In this document: positions 7,228 to 13,746 of the stretch, one piece after another
Layout: every line of letters starts with the position of its first letter
Numbering within the stretch: position 1 is the first letter of the stretch
Assembly (NCBI GenBank): GCA_002399445.1
Contig: DHDR01000031.1
Coordinates: forward strand, 90,084 to 112,975
Source of the DNA: Ruminococcaceae bacterium UBA4871
Lineage (GTDB): Bacteria > Bacillota > Clostridia > Oscillospirales > Acutalibacteraceae
Direction of reading: 5' to 3'
Length of the DNA: 22,892 nt
The notes under the pieces: generated by a model
What the model was told of the DNA's origin: nothing
The model's database searches: none
The model's input: only the letters and a program-made list of their open reading frames with translations
Program-made: the position numbers and the translations under genes

Positions 7228-8481
7228 TTATGGCTTTGTCAAGCGCTCAATCCTTTTTTTGGATTGGGTGTTTTTTTTATTTATCAGGCTTTCCGCAAAC
7301 TGCTGCATTCGCTGGGCATTGCGTTGCTGCATCTGCTCTGTGCTGTGGACATAGGTGTCCAGCGTAAATGCCGCTGAGTAGTGGCCGAGGGCACTCTGTA
7401 CGCTCTTTACATCTGCCCCACTTTCCAGACTGTACACCGCGAAAGTGTGCCGTAAATCATGGAAACGGAAGTCCGGCAGGCCGACAGCAGCGGCAGCTTT
7501 TTTCAAGTGCCGATAAACATTGCAGTGTGTGAGGTGCCCGCCAAGTTCATTGGTAAATACAAGGTTGTCCTCATTGCTCCAATAGCGTCCTGCTACTGCT
7601 TTCCATTTATTCTGGATAGTTTGCTGTTCCCGTAAAGAGTCGAACACAAAGGGCGCAGGAGCCACTACACGCGATTTACCGTTTTTCGTGGGTGCAATTA
7701 TCCAGCCTGTTTTCTGCTTCTGTAACTGCTGTTTAACTGTGATAGTTCCGGCTTTAAAGTCCACAGCAGACCAAGGAAGCCCCAGTATCTCACCAAGGCG
7801 CAGCCCTGTAAACATATCTATCTGCATGAGTAATTCATACCGATCGCCCTTTATCGCGTCCAGAAAGGCGGGGACGGTACTTTCTGGCAGCGGTTGTATT
7901 TCTGCCCGCTCTATGCGCGGCAGTTCTGCACAGTCGGCGGGGTTAGTTGGTATTGCACCGATGCGCACGGCCACAGCCAAGGCTTTGTGCAGAATTCCAT
8001 GCATATTTTTAATGGTTTTCGGTGACAGGGCTTTTTTACTGGCATTCCTATTCCCCACCTTGCCCGGCTTTACTGGCGGCGGTTTCAGTTGGCCTTTCAG
8101 AGCGTTATTGTAAAACTTCTGTATCATGGGAGCGGTCAACTTTTTCAGCTTCACCGCGCCGAGGTTTGGCTTTATTCGGTTCTCTATTGTGGCCTTATAC
8201 AGTTCTAGTGTGCGCGGTTTTACGTTTAGGCAGTAATCATTCGCCCACAGGTCAAGCCATTGGCTGACAGTCAATTCAGAGGGTTCCTGATAGGTTCCGG
8301 CATCCACGGCGCGCGTGGCATCCGCAAGTTTCTTCCTTACTTCCTGCTGGGTACTTCCATAAACAGATTTGCGGATCAGCTTGCCTGTACCCGGGTCACG
8401 CCCTGCACAGAAGCGCGCTTCCCACAGGTGCGGCCGCTTCTGCCGTATAGAACCCTCATTATTCGCCCGGCGTTTTGGCAT
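7228..8481 (-). CDS. int: Tyrosine site-specific integrase
   Basis: 417 residues from ATG at 8481, preceded by AAAGGGTG. A longer frame reaches 8526 but overlaps the repressor further without a better site. Seen: AP2-like arm-binding domain about 8-58, SAM-like core-binding domain about 68-175, catalytic domain about 195-390 with R228 (TGLRLGEI), the beta-hairpin lysine (K266 or K269), H341 and R344 in HDLRHTF, H367 in GHYS, and nucleophile Y377. All catalytic positions are present. It integrates and, with an excisionase, excises the element at the tRNA-Leu 3' end, for which the 23-bp repeats are direct evidence. The start lies inside the repressor gene (23-nt overlap), so the two are probably co-transcribed and coupled. 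Confidence 0.95.
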   Translation of the reverse strand: MPKRRANNEGSIRQKRPHLWEARFCAGRDPGTGKLIRKSVYGSTQQEVRKKLADATRAVDAGTYQEPSELTVSQWLDLWANDYCLNVKPRTLELYKATIENRIKPNLGAVKLKKLTAPMIQKFYNNALKGQLKPPPVKPGKVGNRNASKKALSPKTIKNMHGILHKALAVAVRIGAIPTNPADCAELPRIERAEIQPLPESTVPAFLDAIKGDRYELLMQIDMFTGLRLGEILGLPWSAVDFKAGTITVKQQLQKQKTGWIIAPTKNGKSRVVAPAPFVFDSLREQQTIQNKWKAVAGRYWSNEDNLVFTNELGGHLTHCNVYRHLKKAAAAVGLPDFRFHDLRHTFAVYSLESGADVKSVQSALGHYSAAFTLDTYVHSTEQMQQRNAQRMQQFAESLINKKNTQSKKRIERLTKP

Positions 8482-9037
8482 TGGGGTCACCCTTTTCTGC
8501 TTCATATAGGCGGTTAATAAGGTCAATTACCATTTTAAAATCAGGGTCAGACAACTTACACAATTTTTTATAAGCATTAGAAATATCATCAGAAATCGAA
8601 TTGTCAGAAGAATTTCTGATCACTTCTCCCTTGAGATTATTTTCCATGCTTAATAAAACTTTTGCAGCAGTTTTCGCAATGTTTCCCTCACTTCCTAATA
8701 AACCATTTTTCATGTCTGCTATTGCCGCCGACGCAGCATGCTGAACATTAGAATTTAAAACATTACCGGCTATGCTCGCTATTGCCGCCGACGCAGCGGC
8801 AGCAACTTTTGAAGTTGGCTCAGTTATTTCTTTTATCTGCTTTTCACTCATAAATTCAGCAGCCGGTACATTTAATGCCCTTGAAATTTTATCTATTGTA
8901 TTGTAATTAATACTTTCACTATCGCGCTTTGTAATTGAATAAAGTGTATTTAAAGAAACGCCCGATTTTTCAGATAATTCTTTTACAGTCATTCCTTTTT
9001 GTGATAGTGCTTTTTTTAATTTTTCACCTATTCCCAA
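8459..9037 (-). CDS. Xre/CI-like repressor of the element
   Basis: About 192 residues from TTG at 9037, which has GGTAGGTG six bases upstream. A GTG at 9046 is also in frame but sits only about three bases from the site. Seen: N-terminal helix-turn-helix of the Xre type about residues 3-62 (LKKALSQKGMTVKELSEKSG, VSLNTLYSITKR), then an Ala-rich stretch containing two similar SAAIA(S/D) segments. These are encoded by a 20-bp direct repeat (8719-8738 and 8779-8798). There is no S24 protease domain, so a RecA-dependent self-cleaving mechanism is not indicated; relief by a helper-phage antirepressor would suit a satellite, as inference. It lies between the integrase and the divergent operator region at 9057-9188, its likely target. 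Confidence 0.8.
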   Translation of the reverse strand: MGIGEKLKKALSQKGMTVKELSEKSGVSLNTLYSITKRDSESINYNTIDKISRALNVPAAEFMSEKQIKEITEPTSKVAAAASAAIASIAGNVLNSNVQHAASAAIADMKNGLLGSEGNIAKTAAKVLLSMENNLKGEVIRNSSDNSISDDISNAYKKLCKLSDPDFKMVIDLINRLYEAEKGDPNAKTPGE

Positions 9038-9062
9038 TAAGTTCACCTACCTTATAAGCACT

Positions 9063-9091
9063 ATTTAAGCACAGAACAGCAGCGCTTACAA
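9063..9091 (-). promoter_or_regulatory. Repressor-integrase promoter candidate
   Basis: On the minus strand: TTGTAA (9091-9086), 17-bp spacer, TTAAAT (9068-9063). Its start region coincides with the AGCACTA half-site at 9057-9063, which would allow autoregulation. Confidence 0.5.
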
Positions 9092-9126
9092 GGCTTTTTT
9101 GTAATATTATTTTTTATAGTGCTCTA

Positions 9127-9155
9127 TTGACAATAGCACTAATTAGGAATATACT
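9127..9155 (+). promoter_or_regulatory. Rightward early promoter of the element
   Basis: Near-consensus TTGACA (9127-9132), 17-bp spacer, TATACT (9150-9155). The operator half-site at 9135-9141 lies in its spacer and the 33-bp palindrome covers the start point, so a bound repressor would block it. It would drive the excisionase-like gene and the replication genes. Confidence 0.8.
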
Positions 9156-9210
9156 ATTGTAGTGCAATAAATTAAATTGCACTACAATACATGCAAGGAG
9201 GTGAAACACA

Positions 9211-9420
9211 ATGCAAGACGAAACAATACAAGTTGTAACATACAATGGCAAACCCTTAGTTCCTCCCAAAGACCTGTATAAAATGCTGGGCGGTGCTATC
9301 AGTCTTCCGAGCATTTACGACCTTTGCCACCGTGAGGGATTCCCTTGCCTGCACATTGGCAAGAAGCTACTTGTACCGGTTCAAGCCGCTTATGAGTGGT
9401 TTCAGCAGCAGAAGAACTAA
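9211..9420 (+). CDS. Excisionase-like small DNA-binding protein
   Basis: 69 residues, ATG at 9211 after a strong AAGGAGGTG (9194-9202). Seen: KDLYKMLGG, SIYDLCHREGFPCLHIGKKL and LVPVQAAYEWFQQQ, the helix-turn-helix pattern of MerR/Xis-like small proteins (DNA-binding excisionase type), in which a helix pair is followed by a basic wing. First gene of the rightward early transcript, directly facing the integrase module. Role: directionality factor for integrase or early regulator; the former is likelier from position and family. Confidence 0.7.
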   Translation: MQDETIQVVTYNGKPLVPPKDLYKMLGGAISLPSIYDLCHREGFPCLHIGKKLLVPVQAAYEWFQQQKN

Positions 9421-9450
9421 ATGCTCGAAAATGAAAGGAGGAAATGAAAA

Positions 9451-9516
9451 ATGACAAATACTCTTGTAAAATTTTCAATTAGGATGGTGACGGATAACGG
9501 AACAGACACAGGATAG
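9451..9516 (+). CDS. Possible 21-codon leader peptide before the primase-helicase
   Basis: ATG at 9451 with AAAGGAGGAAATG just upstream, reading 21 codons to TAG at 9514-9516. It precedes the primase-helicase, whose own start region lacks a good ribosome binding site. It may be a coupling leader or the remnant of the real start region. No family resemblance. Confidence 0.3.
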   Translation: MTNTLVKFSIRMVTDNGTDTG

Positions 9517-9544
9517 CAAAGATTATAGTAAGTTACCTATTGAA

Positions 9545-11494
9545 TTGGTAAACCTGCCGCAGTGGGTTTGCTGGGGATGGAACGGAATGCAGCTAAAAAT
9601 GCCCGTTAGTCCCTTGACAGGCAGCGGCGCAAAAGCTGGGCAACCTGATACATGGGGAACATTCGGGCAAGCTCTTGACCGTGTAGACCATGGACAATGT
9701 AAGGGCATAGGGTTTGAATTTGCAAATGATGGCGGGCTGGTTGGTGTGGACTTAGACCACTGCGTTACAAACAACAGCCTTGTGCCAGAAGCCGTCGAAT
9801 GGGTGCAGCGATTCAACACCTACACCGAGGTTTCCCAAAGCGGTACAGGCTTACACATCGTCTGCAAAGGAAAACTTCCGGGTAAAGCAATCAAAAGCAA
9901 GGCCGTAGAAATGTATGACAGTGGGCGCTACTTTGCACTGACTGGCAATGTATATAACGATAAAGCGGTACTCCGTGATGCGCAACCGGCTATTGACTCT
10001 CTGTATGATGAATTAGCCAATGCCCGAATGAAAGCACAGGAAAAGCCCACACAAGTACAAAGCGGCGGTCTTACTCTGGACGACAGCAAACTGATAGAGA
10101 TTGCGGCCAATGCCCGGAACGGTACCTTGTTTACAGACCTGTTTACTGGCAAGTGGGAAAGTCATTACGGCAGCCAAAGTGAAGCGGATCTCGCCTTGTG
10201 CAATATGTTAGCCTTTTACACCGGCAGAGACGCGACGCAGATGGACAGGCTTTTCAGGCAGTCAGGGCTTATGCGGGAAAAGTGGAGCAGGAAGCAGTCA
10301 GGTACTACATATGGCGCAATTACTATCCAAAACGCCATTGAGCACTGCACAAAGGTATTTGACCCATGCACGACCGCTGAACAGGATTTTGGGGGCATAT
10401 TGGGACAACAACCAAAGGAACAGCAAAACGGTCCATTAAAGCTGATTCCCCTGTCTGCTATCCAGCCGCAAAGCGTGAAATGGCTATGGAAACCCTATAT
10501 CCCGCTAGGCAAAATAACATTACTGGAAGCAGACCCGGGTACTGGTAAAACATATCTCTGCCTTGCACTAGCTTCTGTGGTTTCTTCCGGCAGTCGGTTC
10601 TATATGGAACCAGAGGGCACCATACACGACCCCGCCCCGGTAATTTATCTGACCGCAGAAGATGGCATATCAGACACGATAGTTCCCCGTTTGAATACCT
10701 GCATTCCGCAGCCGAATCTTGAAAACATTGTAACGATTGACGACAGGGAAAAAAGCCTGACATTCCTCGATAATCGTATTGAAGAAGCGTTAAAAGCCCT
10801 GCACCCGAAACTGTTTGTAATTGACCCGCTGCAAGCATACTTAGGCGCTAAAGTCGATATGCACCGCGCAAATGAAGTTCGCCCTGTAATGGCGCATATT
10901 GCAAAGCTGGCAGAAGAATATGAATGTGCCTTTGTGATGATTATGCACATGAACAAGAATGCGCTGGGCGCGCAAGCAATGTACAGGGGACTAGGCTCTA
11001 TTGACATTCCAGCGGTCGCGCGTTCCATGCTCTATATGGGGCGAAACCCTCAAAACAAGGAAGAGCGCGTTTTGTGTCACATTAAAAGCAGCCTTGCGGC
11101 GGCGGGACCGAGTTTGACATTTAATATCTGCCCGGAGTTTGGCGGTGTGATGTTTACTGGTACAACAGAGCTTGATTATACGGCGATTACAAATCCACAA
11201 ACAGGACGAAACAAACCAGCCCCGACACTGACCGACGCAATGGACGCTTTAAGTAATCTGCTGGGAGAAAACGGGTTCGCAACAGTCCAGCAGGTTAAGA
11301 CACTTCAAAAAACAGCCGGATTTTCTCAAAGGACAATATACCGTGCAAAGTCTGAATTGGCCTTACATTCGGTTTCAATCGGTCAGCCATCACACCGAAC
11401 AGCATACTGGGTTGACCCTGATTTAGATATTGCAAAGTTCAAATCCGACCATACCCCGATACCCATTCGGGAAAAACTAAACCTTCCATCTTAA
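9545..11494 (+). CDS. PrimPol-RepA-type helicase fusion (replication initiator)
   Basis: 649 residues from TTG 9545. The same frame stays open back to 9491 and its upstream residues (ITEQTQDSKDYSKLPIEL) look native, so the true start is uncertain. Seen: archaeo-eukaryotic primase-polymerase domain about residues 1-160 with GVDLDH (metal-binding D69/D71) and SGTGLHIV; a helical linker about 190-280; a RecA-like hexameric helicase domain about 300-550 with Walker A ADPGTGKT (329-336), Walker B LFVID (423-427) and MIMHMNK; and a C-terminal winged-helix-like part about 575-630. Such primase-helicases replicate satellites and plasmids from an adjacent iteron origin, and an iteron region lies directly downstream. 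It should give the element autonomous replication after induction. Confidence 0.85.
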   Translation: MVNLPQWVCWGWNGMQLKMPVSPLTGSGAKAGQPDTWGTFGQALDRVDHGQCKGIGFEFANDGGLVGVDLDHCVTNNSLVPEAVEWVQRFNTYTEVSQSGTGLHIVCKGKLPGKAIKSKAVEMYDSGRYFALTGNVYNDKAVLRDAQPAIDSLYDELANARMKAQEKPTQVQSGGLTLDDSKLIEIAANARNGTLFTDLFTGKWESHYGSQSEADLALCNMLAFYTGRDATQMDRLFRQSGLMREKWSRKQSGTTYGAITIQNAIEHCTKVFDPCTTAEQDFGGILGQQPKEQQNGPLKLIPLSAIQPQSVKWLWKPYIPLGKITLLEADPGTGKTYLCLALASVVSSGSRFYMEPEGTIHDPAPVIYLTAEDGISDTIVPRLNTCIPQPNLENIVTIDDREKSLTFLDNRIEEALKALHPKLFVIDPLQAYLGAKVDMHRANEVRPVMAHIAKLAEEYECAFVMIMHMNKNALGAQAMYRGLGSIDIPAVARSMLYMGRNPQNKEERVLCHIKSSLAAAGPSLTFNICPEFGGVMFTGTTELDYTAITNPQTGRNKPAPTLTDAMDALSNLLGENGFATVQQVKTLQKTAGFSQRTIYRAKSELALHSVSIGQPSHRTAYWVDPDLDIAKFKSDHTPIPIREKLNLPS

Positions 11495-11510
11495 AGTCCA
11501 CAGTACAGAA

Positions 11511-11757
11511 CAAAGTTTTATTTGGCAAAGTTGAAAGAAATGGCTTTAGAATGCGGGTTTCTGAACTTTGCCAGTACATCTTCTTATTTGGCAAAGTAAG
11601 AGATTTTACAAATAAGTTTTCTTATAGTAATCAATATGACTATTATTCTTCTCTAAACTTTGCCAGCCATGGCAAAGTTGAAAAGTGCCTGATACTAGGC
11701 GGTTTTCTTCAACTTTGCCAAATAACTTTTGTGTCCTCGCGCGAGAGCACAAAGTTG
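11511..11757. other. Replication origin candidate with two iteron clusters
   Basis: Core TGGCAAAGTT occurs at 11523-11532 (+), 11564-11573 (-), 11589-11598 (+, last base differs), 11656-11665 (-), 11670-11679 (+) and 11711-11720 (-). Partial CAAAGTT copies lie at 11511-11517 and 11750-11756. The copies form two clusters around an AT-rich stretch, 11599-11655. The copies at 11656-11679 make a perfect 10-bp inverted repeat, and a long imperfect palindrome centred on CTCGCGCGAG lies at 11728-11753. Placement immediately 3' of the primase-helicase mirrors SaPI-type origins. An open frame crossing it (11551-11760) has no start signal and is rejected. Confidence 0.75.
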
Positions 11758-11859
11758 TGAATATTTTTCTGTGGGATTCAGCGAAAGGAAGTGATGCAAA
11801 TTGGACTAGCTTAGGCCGTCCTCAGCTGATCAGTTTTCTTCAAAGGGAGGTGAAACAAA

Positions 11860-12042
11860 ATGAAAATTCTACAAATTTGTCCTTTACCACATACCGTACA
11901 GATTGACCCTATGAATGCTACAGGCTTTTGGCGTTACGCACTTGCATTGGTAGAGACATATGCAGGAAATGAAATTCGCTGGGTTGATGCAAACCCAAGC
12001 ACAGGTGAAATCAAAATTGAGGAGGCACACTATCATGACTGA
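11860..12042 (+). CDS. Small protein of unknown function, 60 residues
   Basis: ATG at 11860 with AAAGGGAGGTG (11842-11852) upstream. First gene after the origin. The protein (MKILQICPLPHTVQ... WVDANPSTGEIKIEEAHYHD) is not recognised. It has an aromatic-rich middle (FWRYALALVETY), no membrane segment and an acidic, histidine-containing end. It overlaps the next gene by 8 nt through the sequence ATGACTGA. Probably an element-specific replication or helper-interaction accessory; function unknown. Confidence 0.65.
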   Translation: MKILQICPLPHTVQIDPMNATGFWRYALALVETYAGNEIRWVDANPSTGEIKIEEAHYHD

Positions 12043-12424
12043 ACAAAAAAATACCCCGGCAGTGACAACTGCACGGGGCACACACGAAACAACAAACGAA
12101 CTTCAAAATTATTATAACAATACCGTGGACGGTTTGCAAGCAAAAATTCCGAATAAACTTTCATCCGTGGCCTTGCAAATTGAGGACGGCGTTACAATGC
12201 TTGAGGTTGCAGCAGATGCATATGGGGTACTCTCCGATGCATTGGAAGACGAATTCGAATTTAAACCGAAGAATCCAGCCGAGGAAGCTTATCTAAACCG
12301 GTTGAGCATGTATTTCTCTGCTTTTTCACTGTTTCAAAAGGAGCTGCAAGATGCATTGGGTGAATTGCAGGTGGGCAAAGATGAACTTCTGAGCATAAAA
12401 AAGGCAGGTGCAGACCATGACTGA
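12035..12424 (+). CDS. Unknown helical protein, 129 residues
   Basis: ATG at 12035 after GAGGAGG (12019-12025). An upstream in-frame ATG at 11960 lies inside the previous gene and lacks a site. Predicted largely helical: LQNYYNNTVDGLQAKIPNK, then a long amphipathic region, then SLFQKELQDALGELQVGKDE near the C-terminus. No recognised domain and no membrane segment. It overlaps both neighbours by 8 nt with an identical ATGACTGA junction, so the three genes form one coupled translation unit. Confidence 0.7.
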   Translation: MTEQKNTPAVTTARGTHETTNELQNYYNNTVDGLQAKIPNKLSSVALQIEDGVTMLEVAADAYGVLSDALEDEFEFKPKNPAEEAYLNRLSMYFSAFSLFQKELQDALGELQVGKDELLSIKKAGADHD

Positions 12425-12575
12425 AACAATCGGCTTGCTTTTAGCCTGTGCGTCCGCAGGACTGCTTATTTACACAACGGAAGCAAACTACCAGTATCAG
12501 CAGGACAAGACGTCACAGAGCCGCACAGAACGCATAAACCAGAACCGCCGCGAACTGGCGGCAGCATTACACTAA
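12417..12575 (+). CDS. Small single-span membrane protein, 52 residues
   Basis: ATG at 12417 inside the end of the previous gene (8-nt overlap ATGACTGA), stop TAA at 12573-12575. The N-terminal half (MTETIGLLLACASAGLLIYT) is hydrophobic and fits one membrane segment. The rest is polar and Gln/Arg-rich (QYQQDKTSQSRTERINQNRR). Not recognised. Coupling to its neighbours supports it being real despite its size. It could be membrane-anchored or holin-like, but nothing shows that directly. Confidence 0.6.
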   Translation: MTETIGLLLACASAGLLIYTTEANYQYQQDKTSQSRTERINQNRRELAAALH

Positions 12576-12594
12576 TTTTTGGAGGTATTTATTT

Positions 12595-12942
12595 ATGTTT
12601 AATTTCAACCAGATTCTTTCCTTGACCTTTGATCATGACACGGGTAAAACATTCGCTACATATCACAATATTGTAGCGGCAAGACTTTGTGGTGAAGCCT
12701 TTGACAGAACACCGGACGGGGCCAATATGTTTGAAATTGACCTTGAGCCAGTAGATGATGAGCTGGACAAGCCAATTTCCGGGCTGACAATCGTTGTCGG
12801 GAATTCCGGCGACTGGGCACATGTGCAGCGTGGCCTTGACCCGAAAGCCGGACACGAAGTAGAGCCGGGGCACTTTGAGCTGGATATGGTAGACGCACGG
12901 ATTGAAAAAGACCTGCTGATTGTTACTGGTACCAACGAATGA
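12595..12942 (+). CDS. Unknown acidic protein, 115 residues
   Basis: ATG at 12595 after TTGGAGG (12580-12586). Acidic, beta-rich-looking protein with FDHDTGKTFATYHN, FEIDLEPVDDELD and WAHVQRGLDP; no recognised motif and no membrane segment. It overlaps the next gene by 4 nt (ATGA at 12939-12942). Part of the same rightward run between the origin and the capsid genes, where PICI-type islands keep interference and helper-manipulation genes; that role is inference from position. Confidence 0.65.
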   Translation: MFNFNQILSLTFDHDTGKTFATYHNIVAARLCGEAFDRTPDGANMFEIDLEPVDDELDKPISGLTIVVGNSGDWAHVQRGLDPKAGHEVEPGHFELDMVDARIEKDLLIVTGTNE

Positions 12943-13121
12943 AGCTTTCTATTGCCTACCAGCCGGAAGAAACCGCGCTGCATGATGCAGTGTTAGAACG
13001 GATAACGCCGCTTTTGTTCCGCCCAAAGGTACATGAAAGCGACATTAAAGACGGCTTTTATCACACATATTTGACTTGTAGAAATGGCAAAAACCCGCGC
13101 AGCAATGGGAAAAATACTTGA
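12939..13121 (+). CDS. Unknown small protein, 60 residues
   Basis: ATG at 12939 overlapping the previous stop by 4 nt. The protein (MKLSIAYQPEETALHDAVLE..., DGFYHTYLTCRNGKNP) resembles small proteins I have seen in clostridial phage regions but belongs to no named family I can assign. A helical N-terminal half and a basic C-terminal tail (RNGKNPRSNGKNT) hint at nucleic-acid binding. Its last codons overlap the -35 of the next promoter (13118-13123). Confidence 0.65.
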   Translation: MKLSIAYQPEETALHDAVLERITPLLFRPKVHESDIKDGFYHTYLTCRNGKNPRSNGKNT

Positions 13122-13155
13122 CGTACTACCCCTATTGTGTTATACTTAGAGTATA
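13118..13155 (+). promoter_or_regulatory. Promoter of the capsid module with palindromic -10 region
   Basis: TTGACG (13118-13123), 17-bp spacer, TATACT (13141-13146). The -10 is the first half of a 15-bp palindrome, TATACT-TAG-AGTATA (13141-13155), that extends over the start point and could be an operator. Predicted start near 13153. Confidence 0.75.
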
Positions 13156-13196
13156 AAATAGTGCACGGAGTACCGCCGGTATAGGTTAGCCAATCA

Positions 13197-13241
13197 AAGG
13201 CATGGGAAACAGCGTAACGGCTGTATTTCCGTGCCTTTTTT
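13197..13241 (+). terminator. Terminator/attenuator in the leader of the capsid module
   Basis: GGCATGGGAAACAGC (13199-13213) pairs with GCTGTATTTCCGTGCC (13220-13235), one bulge and two G-U pairs, then TTTTTT. It lies between the only visible promoter and the scaffold gene. A leader segment, GCACGGA (13163-13169), is exactly complementary to the 3' arm at 13228-13234, so an alternative antiterminator pairing is possible. Confidence 0.7.
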
Positions 13242-13282
13242 CTATATTAGCCCACCCGGGCGTAAAACGGAGGTATTCAATT

Positions 13283-13729
13283 ATGGCAGACATCAACAAC
13301 ACGAACGCAGAGCCAAACCAGCAGCAGTCAAACGCGACACCGGCGGCAACAGGTGAACCGGCGGCCACTGGTAAAACATTTACGCAGGATGAAGTTAACC
13401 GCATTGTATCGGATAGACTTGCACGCGAACGCACCAAGGCAGATCCGACAGCAGCGGACACCCGCGAAAAGGAACTTGATGAGCGGGAAAATAAATTAAA
13501 GTGCAGGGAACTTATTGCAGGCAGTAAAGGGAAATATCCAGAGCAGTTTCTTGATATACTGGACACTTCAAATGCTGACAGCTTCCAGAAGCTTGCTGAC
13601 AAGCTGATTGAGACGTTTCCACGACTTTCCGCAAACGCCCCGCACATCATAACTCCCCGCATTGTGACTCCCGGCGGTAATGATGCATCTACCGTGGATG
13701 TAATAGCCCAAGCGTTCAAAAAGCATTAA
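13283..13729 (+). CDS. Scaffold-like capsid assembly protein (DUF4355 type)
   Basis: 148 residues; ATG at 13283 preceded by AACGGAGG (13267-13274). A longer frame from 13202 starts inside the terminator hairpin and is rejected. Seen: low-complexity Asn/Gln/Ala/Thr N-terminus, then TFTQDEVNRIVSDRLARER, a charged coiled-coil stretch (TREKELDERENKLKCREL) and a helical C-terminus ending AQAFKKH. This is the layout of the DUF4355 phage scaffold family found just upstream of capsid genes. Role: guides assembly of capsid subunits into a procapsid and is then lost. The major capsid gene follows after 17 bp. Confidence 0.82.
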   Translation: MADINNTNAEPNQQQSNATPAATGEPAATGKTFTQDEVNRIVSDRLARERTKADPTAADTREKELDERENKLKCRELIAGSKGKYPEQFLDILDTSNADSFQKLADKLIETFPRLSANAPHIITPRIVTPGGNDASTVDVIAQAFKKH

Positions 13730-13746
13730 GAAAGGGCGTTTTATAA

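Larger units (their letters stand above)
9057..9188. promoter_or_regulatory. Operator cluster between repressor and excisionase genes
   Basis: Half-site TAGTGC(T/A) recurs: 9057-9063 (reverse), 9117-9123 (forward), 9135-9141 (reverse), and within a 33-bp perfect palindrome at 9156-9188 (ATTGTAGTGCAAT, 7-nt centre AAATTAA, then its complement). The forward/reverse pair at 9117-9141 brackets the rightward -35. Spacing and position are those of a phage-type genetic switch read by the Xre repressor. One more TAGTGCT occurs inside the repressor gene at 9005-9011. Confidence 0.7.

Noticed and set aside
11551..11906. Open frames of 69 and 73 codons across the origin region
   Set aside because: They are built from the iteron repeats, lack start signals and conflict with the origin interpretation.
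13186..13719. 177-codon open frame antisense to the scaffold gene
   Set aside because: Serine-rich shadow frame; it would start from within the coding strand of a recognised gene and has no start signal.
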